Shown here piece after piece: positions 18,143 through 26,531 of a stretch of 64,000 bases of DNA (the first letter of the stretch is position 1; each line of letters starts with the position of its first letter). Below the pieces are notes generated by a model, which was not told where the DNA came from, ran no database searches, and saw only the letters and a list, made by a program, of their open reading frames with translations. This DNA is from an uncultured Muribaculaceae bacterium (lineage in GTDB: Bacteria; Bacteroidota; Bacteroidia; Bacteroidales; Muribaculaceae), in contig CAJTXL010000016.1 of NCBI GenBank assembly GCA_910583525.1, forward strand, positions 1 to 64,000. The letters run 5' to 3'. A program made the position numbers and the translations under genes.

Positions 18143-19438
18143 ATGAAAGCAACATTGACATTGGCTTTGTGCCTTGCCGGGGCGTGTTTTGCCGCCGATG
18201 CCACCGTCTGGAGCCTCGACTCCTGTGTGGCCTATGCCATTGAGAACAACATCGACGTGCGCCGCCAACGCCTCAACGCGATGCAGGGCGAACTCGAAGT
18301 GACGGAGGCCAAAGACCGTTTTCTACCCAATCTCAGCGGATATGCCTCACAGAGCTTCAATTTCGGCCGCGGACTTACCGCCGACAACACCTATGCCAAC
18401 CGTAACACCTCGTCGTTCTCTGTCGGCGCGCAGCTGTCGCTGCCGCTCTTCCAGGGTCTTAGGGCGGTAAGGGGTCTGAAATATTCGCGCACAGCCCTGA
18501 GCGCCATGTTGGAGCGAGTAGAAGAGGCCAAAGACAACGTTACGCTGAACGTAATCAGCCAGTATCTACAGGCGTTATATGCGCGAGAGATACTGCAGGT
18601 TGCACGAATACAGCTCGACATCTCAAAGAATGAGATGGAGCGCCGCAACGCTCTGCTCGAAGCCGGCAAAATAGCCGAACTCGACATATACGAGGCTCGC
18701 GCCCAAGTCAGCCGTGACGAACTGTCGGTTGTCAATGCGGCCAACGACAGCACCGTAGCGCTACTCGACCTTGTGCAGATGCTGAACCTGACCGACGCCG
18801 ATGGCTTCGACATCGAGCCGCTTGCCGACGGCATGATGCCGCTGCTCTCACCCGACGAGGTATTCGCAAACGCCATGCGCAACAACCACGGCATCAGGGC
18901 CGGCCGCATCGAGGCCGAAGCCGCCGAACATAATGTGCTTGTTGCAAGGTCGGGATATATCCCTACATTGTCGTTCAGCGCCGGCATAGGCACGAACTAC
19001 TACAAGACATCGGGCTTCACCAACGAGGGCTTCGGCATGCAGATGCGCCACAACTTCGCCAAATCTATCGGCTTTTCGCTGTCGGTGCCGGTTTTCGACG
19101 CATTCTCGACACGCAACAGCGTGCGCCGGGCACGGCTTCAGCAGGCAAGCGTGGCATTGCAGCTCGACGACGCGCGCATGACACTGCATAAGGCAATCAC
19201 GCAGGCATATACCCAGGCGCTCGGAGCACATAAAAAGCTCGACGCATCCCGACAGACCGTAGAATCGACGGCGGCGGCGTTCGATGCCATGCAGGTAAAG
19301 TACGACAACGGGCGTGCCAACGCCACCGAGTACGAAAAAGCGAAGTCGGACTATGCCTCGGCGCTTGCCGAAGCCGTGCAAGCCAAGTACGAGGCAATAC
19401 TGCGCACGCGCATACTCAATTTCTACAACAAGCAATAG
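18143..19438 (+). CDS. TolC family outer membrane efflux protein
   Basis: A 431-aa outer membrane factor with a signal peptide (about residues 1-20, ending CFAADA) and two homologous repeats of long helices typical of OEP/TolC. The repeat beginning SLDSCVAYAIENN is the usual N-terminal signature of the Bacteroidota members. Last gene of the five-gene efflux operon starting at 13884. Confidence 0.93.
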   Translation: MKATLTLALCLAGACFAADATVWSLDSCVAYAIENNIDVRRQRLNAMQGELEVTEAKDRFLPNLSGYASQSFNFGRGLTADNTYANRNTSSFSVGAQLSLPLFQGLRAVRGLKYSRTALSAMLERVEEAKDNVTLNVISQYLQALYAREILQVARIQLDISKNEMERRNALLEAGKIAELDIYEARAQVSRDELSVVNAANDSTVALLDLVQMLNLTDADGFDIEPLADGMMPLLSPDEVFANAMRNNHGIRAGRIEAEAAEHNVLVARSGYIPTLSFSAGIGTNYYKTSGFTNEGFGMQMRHNFAKSIGFSLSVPVFDAFSTRNSVRRARLQQASVALQLDDARMTLHKAITQAYTQALGAHKKLDASRQTVESTAAAFDAMQVKYDNGRANATEYEKAKSDYASALAEAVQAKYEAILRTRILNFYNKQ

Positions 19439-19521
19439 GGAGCTGTCTGTCTTTTCAATTTTTTAACATCGGAAAAAACTTCTAAAGTGTTATTTTTGTG
19501 ATGAAAAAAGTTTCAAAAGAC

Positions 19522-21294
19522 ATGACTGACATAAATCTGAACGACATCCATAGTCCTGCCGACATACGGCATTTCGACCTTGACGGTCTCAAATCGCTTG
19601 CCGCCGAAATGAGGTCGGCGCTTATGCGTCGCCTCTCGGCACGCGGCGGCCACGTAGGCCCGAATCTCGGCATGGTAGAGGCCACAATAGCACTGCATTA
19701 TGTGTTCGACACGCCGACCGACAAAATCGTATTCGACGTGTCGCACCAATCCTACCCACATAAGATGCTTACGGGGCGCATGCAGGCATACACCGACCCT
19801 GCGCATTACGGCGATGTGACGGGCTTTACCGACCCCAAAGAAAACCCCGACTATGACCTTTTTTCGATAGGGCACACTTCTACAGCCTTGGCTCTCGCCT
19901 CGGGCCTTGCGAAAGCACGTGACATCGAAGGCCGCACGGAGAATGTCATCGCCGTTGTAGGCGACGGTTCGCTTGGCGGCGGCGAAGCTCTCGAAGGGCT
20001 CAACTACGGCGCCACCCTCGGCACTAACTTCATAGTCGTGATAAACGACAACGACATGAGCATCGCCGAAAACCACGGTGGCCTATACGCCGACCTCAGA
20101 CTGCTCAGAAACACTAACGGCACGGCCGAACCGAACTTTTTCCGCGCCATGGGCTACGGGTATATGTATGTGCCCTACGGCAACGACATGGCATCGCTCG
20201 TCAAGGCGTTCAAAAGCGTAAAAGGCATAGGTCACCCGGTGGTGGTGCACATAAACACGATGAAAGGGATGGGTCTTGCGGTTGCCGAAGCCGACAAAGA
20301 GGCATTCCACTATACAGGGCCTTTCGACCTTGCCAGCGGCTCTCCGCTCAAAGCGGCACCGGCAGGAGATGAGCCTCGGCAATACACCGACATCTTTGCG
20401 CTGCATATGCTCGAACGCATGCGTACGGACAATCGCGTTGCAGTGCTGACGGCAGGCACACCCGGCGCCGTGGGTTTCTATCCGGCGCGCCGCAAAGAAG
20501 CCGGGCACCGCTTCATCGATGTCGGCATTGCCGAGCAGATGGCCGTGGGCATGACTGCCGGTCTTGCAAAAGGCGGCATACGCCCGGTATTCGCGGTAGT
20601 ATCGTCGTTCATGCAACGCGCCTACGACCAGGTGAGCCAAGACGTGGCCATCAACCGCATGCCGTCGGTATTCGTGATATTCCATACCGGCGTGTTCGCC
20701 ATGAACGACGAAACGCATCTCGGATTCTTCGACATTGCCATGCTGAGCAATATTCCGGGCGTGAACTTCCTTGCACCGACTTCAAAACAGGAATATCTGG
20801 CAATGCTGGACTGGGCCGTGAAACAGACTGCGCAGCCCGTAGTTGTGCGCACGCCGGGCGGAGCAGCCGTCGATGACCTCCAGCGCGAGATACTCAGCGA
20901 CTATTCCGCCCCCGAATATGAGATTGCGCGACATGGCAGCCGCATAGCCCTTATCGGCGCCGGCAATTTCTTCTACCGCATGGCGGATGCCGCCGACATT
21001 CTTGAGAAAGAGGGCTTTCAGCCCACACTTATAAATCCGCGCTGCCTGTCGTCGCTCGACACCGCCGCTCTCGATGCCTTGAAAGATTATGATGCCGTCA
21101 TTACGGCAGAGGACGGTATCATCGACGGCGGTTTCGGGCAGAAAGTTGCGGCATACCTTAGCCGCTACGGCACTAAAGTGCATTGCCTCGGCCTGCCGAA
21201 AGAGTTCCCCAACGAATATGCCGCAGCCGATGTGGTAAAAGCCTGCGGACTTGAACCGCAGCAGATTGCCACCCTTGCCAAATCGGCACTGTGA
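19522..21294 (+). CDS. dxs: 1-deoxy-D-xylulose-5-phosphate synthase
   Basis: Thiamine-diphosphate enzyme condensing pyruvate and glyceraldehyde 3-phosphate, the first step of the MEP isoprenoid pathway and a precursor for PLP and thiamine. It shows VFDVSHQSYPHKMLTGR, the ThDP motif GDGSLGGGEALEGLNYG, the catalytic-type Glu in IDVGIAEQMAVGMTAG and a full C-terminal domain. About 590 aa, somewhat short for Dxs. GTG 19498 and ATG 19501 are also in frame, but a -7 element TATTTTTG occupies 19491-19498, so transcription would start at about those codons; ATG 19522, after a purine-rich stretch, is the better start. Confidence 0.95.
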   Translation: MTDINLNDIHSPADIRHFDLDGLKSLAAEMRSALMRRLSARGGHVGPNLGMVEATIALHYVFDTPTDKIVFDVSHQSYPHKMLTGRMQAYTDPAHYGDVTGFTDPKENPDYDLFSIGHTSTALALASGLAKARDIEGRTENVIAVVGDGSLGGGEALEGLNYGATLGTNFIVVINDNDMSIAENHGGLYADLRLLRNTNGTAEPNFFRAMGYGYMYVPYGNDMASLVKAFKSVKGIGHPVVVHINTMKGMGLAVAEADKEAFHYTGPFDLASGSPLKAAPAGDEPRQYTDIFALHMLERMRTDNRVAVLTAGTPGAVGFYPARRKEAGHRFIDVGIAEQMAVGMTAGLAKGGIRPVFAVVSSFMQRAYDQVSQDVAINRMPSVFVIFHTGVFAMNDETHLGFFDIAMLSNIPGVNFLAPTSKQEYLAMLDWAVKQTAQPVVVRTPGGAAVDDLQREILSDYSAPEYEIARHGSRIALIGAGNFFYRMADAADILEKEGFQPTLINPRCLSSLDTAALDALKDYDAVITAEDGIIDGGFGQKVAAYLSRYGTKVHCLGLPKEFPNEYAAADVVKACGLEPQQIATLAKSAL

Positions 21295-21436
21295 ACATTC
21301 ACGCGCCACAGGGCGTTATCCATACAAAGGCAATATCGAGCCGGGGATAGAAATCCCTCTCCTTGACAGCCGAAAGCGTGGCTGAAATCGCCGCCGCTCA
21401 TTATTGCCCGGAAACGCATGGACACCTTCCACCACC

Positions 21437-21473
21437 GCCGCCGCCCGTGTAACGTACGAACACGGGCGGCGGC
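21437..21473. terminator. GC-rich hairpin in the convergent gap
   Basis: A perfect 14-bp stem, 21437-21450 with 21460-21473, loop AACGTACGA, in the gap between dxs and wbqC. It is not followed directly by a T-run, but may contribute to termination of dxs. Confidence 0.5.
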
Positions 21474-21525
21474 TGTGGTGGTGCTATCGGCAAAGTTTTT
21501 AACTAATTTACAACACAAAAATAGC

Positions 21526-21551
21526 AAAACTTGCCGATATCGGCAAGTTTT
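21526..21551. terminator. Perfect palindrome, probable bidirectional terminator
   Basis: AAAACTTGCCGAT and its exact complement form a 26-bp palindrome overlapping the wbqC stop codon. The A/T-rich ends give a T-run on both strands, as expected for a terminator shared by convergent dxs and wbqC. Confidence 0.65.
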
Positions 21552-22125
21552 ATGCGTTGCGTTTTGCGGCGGTATCGAGATAGAGCTGTGCTTCGGGGCC
21601 GAGATTGAATATGAGGTCGAGCACAGAGAGTCCGCCGATAAAGCCGAGGCTGTCGCCGCGCACTTGCCAATAAAACGGTAGAGGCTGTCCTACGACGTGG
21701 TCATATGAAGCGGCTTCGGGGGCGACTCGTTGTGGCGGCATGGCAAGGATACCGCGCACCATGGCGTCGGAGCGGAGACATAGTTCGGTTACGCTTATGG
21801 GTTCGGGCGAGAACAGCGGCCTGAGTCTGTCAATGTAGAACTCGAAGAAGGGTGTGCGGCCGTAGGCCGATTCGAGCGCCGTAGGCATGGTCTCCCACCA
21901 GCGCCCGTGGTCTGACACGGTGCATTGCCGCCATAATGTTGCGCCGGCAGGACGGCTTACGGGAACCGTTAGCCTGAGAAGTCCGCGGGTGTCGGCTATG
22001 TCGTAGCGGTGGGTGCCTTTGTCGGATTTGTCGTAGCGTATACCGGTTGCGATGGCGGCGTCGGGGTGGCGCCAAGCCGCCACATAGTAGGCGATAGTTC
22101 CGAATAGCCTTGGGGGGAGCAGCAT
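21550..22125 (-). CDS. WbqC family protein
   Basis: A 191-aa protein with the family's N-terminal features (PRLFGTIAYY in place of the common YFGPIQYY, then LTVPVSRP) and the closing FIGGLSVLDLIFNLGPEA. WbqC-like proteins are associated with surface polysaccharide synthesis, and a biochemical role is not firmly established. It follows lepB by 3 bp, an arrangement common in Bacteroidales. Confidence 0.85.
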   Translation of the reverse strand: MLLPPRLFGTIAYYVAAWRHPDAAIATGIRYDKSDKGTHRYDIADTRGLLRLTVPVSRPAGATLWRQCTVSDHGRWWETMPTALESAYGRTPFFEFYIDRLRPLFSPEPISVTELCLRSDAMVRGILAMPPQRVAPEAASYDHVVGQPLPFYWQVRGDSLGFIGGLSVLDLIFNLGPEAQLYLDTAAKRNA

Positions 22126-22128
22126 TGC

Positions 22129-23607
22129 TCAGCGTTTGTCGGGGTTGGGACAGCGCAGGATACGGTCGAAGCGTATTTTGCCGTCGAAGAGTCCGCGCTC
22201 ACGGTCGAACGAAGCCAAAATAATCATCGGAGTGCCTATTATGTGGTCTTCAGGGACAAAGCCCCAAAAACGCGAGTCCTGCGAGTTGTCGCGGTTGTCG
22301 CCCATCATCCAATAGTAGTCCATGCCGAAAGTATATGTATCGGCAGGCTTACCGTCAAGCATCACTTTGCCGGTGGCGTTGTCGAAGTATGCGTCGCTGT
22401 GGCCTTCGTAGTTGCGGATGCAGCGTTGGTAGATGGTCCAGTTTTCGGGCGTAAGCTCGATGGTGGTGCCTTTGGCCGGCATCAGTAGGCCGTCGGCGCC
22501 GCCGTAGTCCGACAATGTCCAGTCGCCGTCTTCGCCGAATGGGAATACCATGCTGTTGAGGGCGTTGCCATAGAAATAGGGTGCGACATGGTTGAACTTG
22601 GCAGAAGCGAGCAGGCGTCCGTTATGTTTCATCTTTTCGAGCATGTCGGCCGTCAGGGGGGCAAGGTAAGCCGGCGACGATGCCGGTGCCGTGCCCAGGA
22701 ACGGCTGTATGTTGGCACGCGAGGCCGAACCCGGCTCGAACATCGACAGGTCGCTTTGGGCGATGCCGAGTTCGCGTATGTCATCGTCGGTGAGCGGCGA
22801 CGAGGTGGCGAACAGGTAGTTGAACTGCACGTGTTCGGGGAAGGGACGCGCTTCGCCGTCGATATACAGGGTGTCGTTGACTATCTTCAGGCGCTGTCCG
22901 GGCAAAGCCACGGAACGCTTGACAAAGTTTTGGCGACGGTCAACGGGGCGATAGATTATTTCGCCGAATTGTGCCTTGTCGGCATGCACTGCTTCACGGC
23001 CGTATTGCTTGACAAGAAGGTCGTAATACTGCGGTGTCTCTTCGTAACGCGAAGCCACGGTGTCGCCGGCCGGGAAGTTGAATACCACAATATCGCCCTC
23101 TTCGACGTTTCTCAGGCCTTTTAGCCTGCGGTATTTTACAGAGGGTTTGTCGAGATAGGACTTGTGTCCCATGAACGAGTTGTGGACCAAGGGGAAGTGC
23201 ACGGGCGTCATTGGCACGCGAGGGCCGTAGACGAACTTGTTCACCCACAGATAGTCGCCAGTCAGAAGGGTCTTTTCGAGGGAGCTTGACGGTATCTGAT
23301 AGTTCTGTCCCACGAAGGAGAATACGAAGTAGACCAACACTAAAGCATAGACAATCGCGTCGACCCAGCTCATGATGCTGCGCGTTGTCTTCGACTTGCT
23401 TTTCTTCCACCAGGTGAAAGGTATGTAGCCGGTTATATAGATGTCGAACAGAAGAAGTTCGAAAACGGCGAGCCACCATGTGCGCATCCATACCACCCAA
23501 AGTAGAAAGATTACGGATACGAGGCCGAAGCGGAGCCATCGCGTGGTCTTGATTTCTTTTATGCGTCGGCGGAAGTCGTCGGCGAAGCCCGGTTTTGTGT
23601 CGGTCAT
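22129..23607 (-). CDS. lepB: Signal peptidase I
   Basis: Ser/Lys endopeptidase removing signal peptides at the inner membrane. The 492-aa protein is the long Bacteroidota form with a large insert. Hydrophobic segments are at about residues 26-58 and 82-100. The catalytic Ser is in IPSSSLEKTLL (Ser109 by alignment with PSxSM). The Lys is in FVKRSVALPGQRL. The late box is GDNRDNSQDSRFWGFVP. It lies 33 bp after rho and is followed closely by wbqC. Confidence 0.95.
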   Translation of the reverse strand: MTDTKPGFADDFRRRIKEIKTTRWLRFGLVSVIFLLWVVWMRTWWLAVFELLLFDIYITGYIPFTWWKKSKSKTTRSIMSWVDAIVYALVLVYFVFSFVGQNYQIPSSSLEKTLLTGDYLWVNKFVYGPRVPMTPVHFPLVHNSFMGHKSYLDKPSVKYRRLKGLRNVEEGDIVVFNFPAGDTVASRYEETPQYYDLLVKQYGREAVHADKAQFGEIIYRPVDRRQNFVKRSVALPGQRLKIVNDTLYIDGEARPFPEHVQFNYLFATSSPLTDDDIRELGIAQSDLSMFEPGSASRANIQPFLGTAPASSPAYLAPLTADMLEKMKHNGRLLASAKFNHVAPYFYGNALNSMVFPFGEDGDWTLSDYGGADGLLMPAKGTTIELTPENWTIYQRCIRNYEGHSDAYFDNATGKVMLDGKPADTYTFGMDYYWMMGDNRDNSQDSRFWGFVPEDHIIGTPMIILASFDRERGLFDGKIRFDRILRCPNPDKR

Positions 23608-23640
23608 TGTGTTGTAGTGTAAGGAGTAAGAAGCTTTTTA

Positions 23641-25635
23641 TCAGTCGCCCATGGTGCGGAGCAGTTCGTCGTTGTCGCGAGTGCGCTCCATGCGGTCTTT
23701 TATGAACTCCATCGCCTCGATAGAGTTGCGGTCGGAGAGGAAACGGCGAAGTATCCACATGCGGTTGAGTGTTTCGCTGCGCAGAAGCAAGTCGTCGCGA
23801 CGTGTGCTCGATGCCATGATGTCGACGGCCGGGAAGATGCGTTTGTTCGACAGTTTGCGGTCGAGCTGCAGCTCCATATTGCCGGTGCCCTTGAATTCTT
23901 CAAAGATGACTTCGTCCATTTTCGAGCTTGTTTCTGTGAGGGCTGTTGCGATAATGGTGAGGGAGCCGCCGCCTTCGATGTTTCGTGCGGCACCGAAGAA
24001 GCGTTTGGGCTTCTGCAGTGCATTTGCGTCGACACCGCCCGAGAGTATCTTGCCCGAAGCCGGGGCGCATGTGTTGTATGCGCGAGCCAGACGAGTGATT
24101 GAATCGAGGAGTATCACGACGTCGTGTCCGCATTCTACCATGCGTTTTGCTTTGTCGAGCACTATCGAGGCTATTTTTACGTGTCTGTCGGCAGGCTCGT
24201 CGAATGTCGATGCGATAACCTCGGCATTGACCGAACGCTGCATGTCGGTGACTTCTTCGGGGCGTTCGTCGATGAGCAAAATCATGATGTAGGTTTCGGG
24301 GTGGTTCTCGGCGATGGCATTGGCGATGTCCTTCAGGAGAAGAGTCTTACCTGTCTTAGGGGGTGCCACGATAAGACCGCGCTGGCCTTTGCCGATGGGG
24401 GCGAACATGTCGACGACGCGTGTCGACAGCGTGCATGAGCGTATGCCGCCGGTGAGGTTGAATTTCTCGTCGGGGAACAAGGGGGTAAGATGCTCGAAGG
24501 CGACACGGTCGCGAATGAACTCGAGCGAGCGTCCGTTAACGCGGCGCACGTCGGTGAGGGGGAAGTATTTTTCGCCTTCTTTGGGGGCGCGTATCGTTGC
24601 CTCGACGACGTCGCCCTGACGCAGACCATAAGCCTTGATTTGGGGCATGGTGACGTAGACGTCGTCGGGCGAGGAGAGGTAGTTGAAGTCGGCCGAGCGC
24701 AGGAAACCGTAGCCTTCGGGAACGATTTCGAGCACGCCGGTGGCTTCGAGTATGCCGTCGAAGTCGTATCGCGGCATGCGCGGCTGCTGCTGTTGTAGGT
24801 TCTGCTGCCGGTTCTTCTTGTTCTTTTTTCCTTGTCCGGGTTGGTTCTGCTGTTGTTGCCCCTGGCTGTTAGGCTCGGCGAGGACTATAGGGCCGGCCTG
24901 TGGCTGAGGAACTGCCTGACGCGGCATCTTTGCGGCTTCTTCTTTTTCGCGCTGGCTCCGGGGGACGAATTTGCGTCCTTCGCTGCGAGGGAAGAATGCA
25001 CTTAGAGAGCTGTCTTTGCTCGGCATGAAGTTCCGTTTGGGCTGCTGAGGCGCTCCTTCTTCTGTCGATGCCGAGGTGCTTTCTGCGGTTGCGGATTGCT
25101 GCTCCGGCTCTTTTTGCCCTTCAGCTACCGGAGCATCGGCTACGGGCTGTTCGGCTTCCTTTTTTTCTTGTTTGGCTTCTTGAGCCGGTGCTTGAGTTTC
25201 TTCTTTTGCCGGAGCCGTCTCTTTAGCTACGGAAGGTTCCTGTTCGGGAGTCTGCACCTTTTTGGGACGTCCGCGGCGCTTTTTCACCGGAGCCGGTTGC
25301 TCCTGTCCGTCGGGCGTTTTTTCGGAGTTTGCGGTATCGACAGCCTGCGCGGCCGGGGTCTCGGCCGCATCGGTGGCAGTCTGAGACGACGGTTCTTCGG
25401 CATCTTTCTTTTTTCGTGTGCGTTTTTTTTGCTTTTCTTCGCCGTTGGCGTCAGCAGCTTTAGCTCGCCGGCGCTTGTCGGCATTTGCTGCGGCACCCGT
25501 CTCGGCCTGATGGTCGAGGATGCGGTATACGAGGTTTTCTTTTTCGGATGTGTCGATTTTCTTCAGACCCATGCCTTCGGCAACAGCCTTAAGCTCGGCG
25601 TCTGACATCTCGTTTAGTGCTGAGATTGTGTACAT
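23641..25635 (-). CDS. rho: Transcription termination factor Rho, with long disordered insert
   Basis: Hexameric RNA helicase that ends transcription. The 664-aa protein has an N-terminal Rho_N-like helix region (residues 1-45), then about 240 residues of low complexity rich in Ala, Glu, Lys, Pro and Gln. An AT-hook-like KKRRGRPKK is at 118-126 and polyQ/N stretches near 258-285. The cold-shock-like RNA-binding domain follows (about 293-370), then the ATPase core with Walker A APPKTGKT at 424-431, Walker B DVVILLDSITR and the Q/R-loop GGVDANALQKPKRF. Inserts at this position are known in Bacteroidota Rho. Its own promoter (25849-25879) gives a leader of about 205 nt. Confidence 0.96.
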   Translation of the reverse strand: MYTISALNEMSDAELKAVAEGMGLKKIDTSEKENLVYRILDHQAETGAAANADKRRRAKAADANGEEKQKKRTRKKKDAEEPSSQTATDAAETPAAQAVDTANSEKTPDGQEQPAPVKKRRGRPKKVQTPEQEPSVAKETAPAKEETQAPAQEAKQEKKEAEQPVADAPVAEGQKEPEQQSATAESTSASTEEGAPQQPKRNFMPSKDSSLSAFFPRSEGRKFVPRSQREKEEAAKMPRQAVPQPQAGPIVLAEPNSQGQQQQNQPGQGKKNKKNRQQNLQQQQPRMPRYDFDGILEATGVLEIVPEGYGFLRSADFNYLSSPDDVYVTMPQIKAYGLRQGDVVEATIRAPKEGEKYFPLTDVRRVNGRSLEFIRDRVAFEHLTPLFPDEKFNLTGGIRSCTLSTRVVDMFAPIGKGQRGLIVAPPKTGKTLLLKDIANAIAENHPETYIMILLIDERPEEVTDMQRSVNAEVIASTFDEPADRHVKIASIVLDKAKRMVECGHDVVILLDSITRLARAYNTCAPASGKILSGGVDANALQKPKRFFGAARNIEGGGSLTIIATALTETSSKMDEVIFEEFKGTGNMELQLDRKLSNKRIFPAVDIMASSTRRDDLLLRSETLNRMWILRRFLSDRNSIEAMEFIKDRMERTRDNDELLRTMGD

Positions 25636-25848
25636 TATATTGTAAAAAGGTCAATAAGGGGGCACCATCGGGCATACGCCTTCGCTAAGGTGCGCTCATT
25701 ATGATATTTATTTTTTTCGGGAGGGGATGAATATCGGTTGTTGCCGTGGGCATAGAAAGACCGCAGGCGGCAACTTCAGCCGCGAATGGCAACAGACGTT
25801 TATGTTTCTATGGGTTTGCGGCAGGGCAGCCACAGCTCTACCGACGTG

Positions 25849-25879
25849 CAAAGGTACTACTTTTATTTCATTAAACAAA
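25849..25879 (-). promoter_or_regulatory. Promoter of rho
   Basis: On the minus strand TTTG (25876-25879), 19 bp, TACCTTTG (25849-25856): a full match to the Bacteroidota consensus. The ~205-nt leader (25636-25843) contains pairings such as GCGCACCTTAGC...GGTGC near 25655-25695 and could host autoregulation; it holds no gene. Confidence 0.75.
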
Positions 25880-26037
25880 ATTCGGCGCGGGGAGGTTCGC
25901 GGTTTTTCATATATCGGGAAAAGCCGAAAATTGGCTCTTTCATATGGAAATAGCCCCACCAATAACATTTTTTTCGTATCTTTACGCCCGATTTACAACG
26001 CGCCATGGAGATGACGCCGTAAATCAGACTTTTTTAC

Positions 26038-26260
26038 AAAAGGTGTTATTGAAATTTTATCTTCTAAAGTCAAACTTCGCAACTTTGAATTTCCACGGAG
26101 ATAAGGTTGGCAATAGCATCTGCATCGGTTGCTTATACCCTGCCGAGTTCGGCAGCTTATATAGCACAATCGGTGTGGGGCTATTGTTTTATCCGTGGAA
26201 AAGGTAATGCGAAGACCTGACTTTAGGATAAGACAAGATACAATCCTCACACCTTTTTTA
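26038..26260 (+). ncRNA. Structured RNA candidate, 6S-like rod
   Basis: About 220 nt fold into one long interrupted rod. Pairings are: AAAAGGTGT (26038-26046) with ACACCTTTT (26249-26257), ATTG with CAAT just inside; TTATC-CTAAAGTCA (26057-26072, 2-nt bulge) with TGACTTTAGGATAA (26218-26231); CTTCGCA (26075-26081) with TGCGAAG (26208-26214); TTTCCACGGA (26090-26099) with TCCGTGGAAA (26192-26201); CAATAGC (26111-26117) with GCTATTG (26180-26186); and an apical CTGCCG/CGGCAG hairpin (26140-26155). The 3' strand ends in T6, as in an intrinsic terminator. The rod with an asymmetric internal bubble (26100-26110 against 26187-26191) recalls 6S RNA; that identity is inference. A weak -7 TATCTTTA (25977-25984) is the only promoter candidate I see. 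Confidence 0.6.
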
Positions 26261-26311
26261 TGTACAAACGTAAAATGTTTCGTCGGAGGATGAGAAACAC
26301 CAAAATCAATT

Positions 26312-26506
26312 ATGAATCCCATAGATTTTTCAGACCTGGTTTCCAACAAAAATGGACAGAACTGTAGGGTCGAGACAAGCACGTGTGTCTATAACGGCGT
26401 TTATCTTCGCCAAGGCACAGAAGGCGGTCTACAGATAGGGATACAACCCACGGGAGAAAGAGCCATCCTATGCAACATCCCGACAAACATATCCTCAATA
26501 CACTAA
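26312..26506 (+). CDS. Small ORF in the leader of the BspA-like gene, doubtful
   Basis: A 64-aa frame (begins NPIDFSDLVSNKNG) between the structured RNA and the LRR gene. No recognised family, no signal peptide and no clear ribosome site. It could be a leader peptide or spurious. A small hairpin TGTTTC/GAAACA precedes it (26277-26300). Confidence 0.25.
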   Translation: MNPIDFSDLVSNKNGQNCRVETSTCVYNGVYLRQGTEGGLQIGIQPTGERAILCNIPTNISSIH

Positions 26507-26531
26507 AATCTTACTTAAGCAGAAAAACAAC

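Noticed and set aside
25727..26014. 95-aa plus-strand frame upstream of the structured RNA
   Set aside because: Overlaps the rho leader and promoter on the other strand and has no protein-like features.
26310..26498. 62-aa minus-strand frame opposite the small leader ORF
   Set aside because: No start context, no family; likely chance in AT-balanced sequence.
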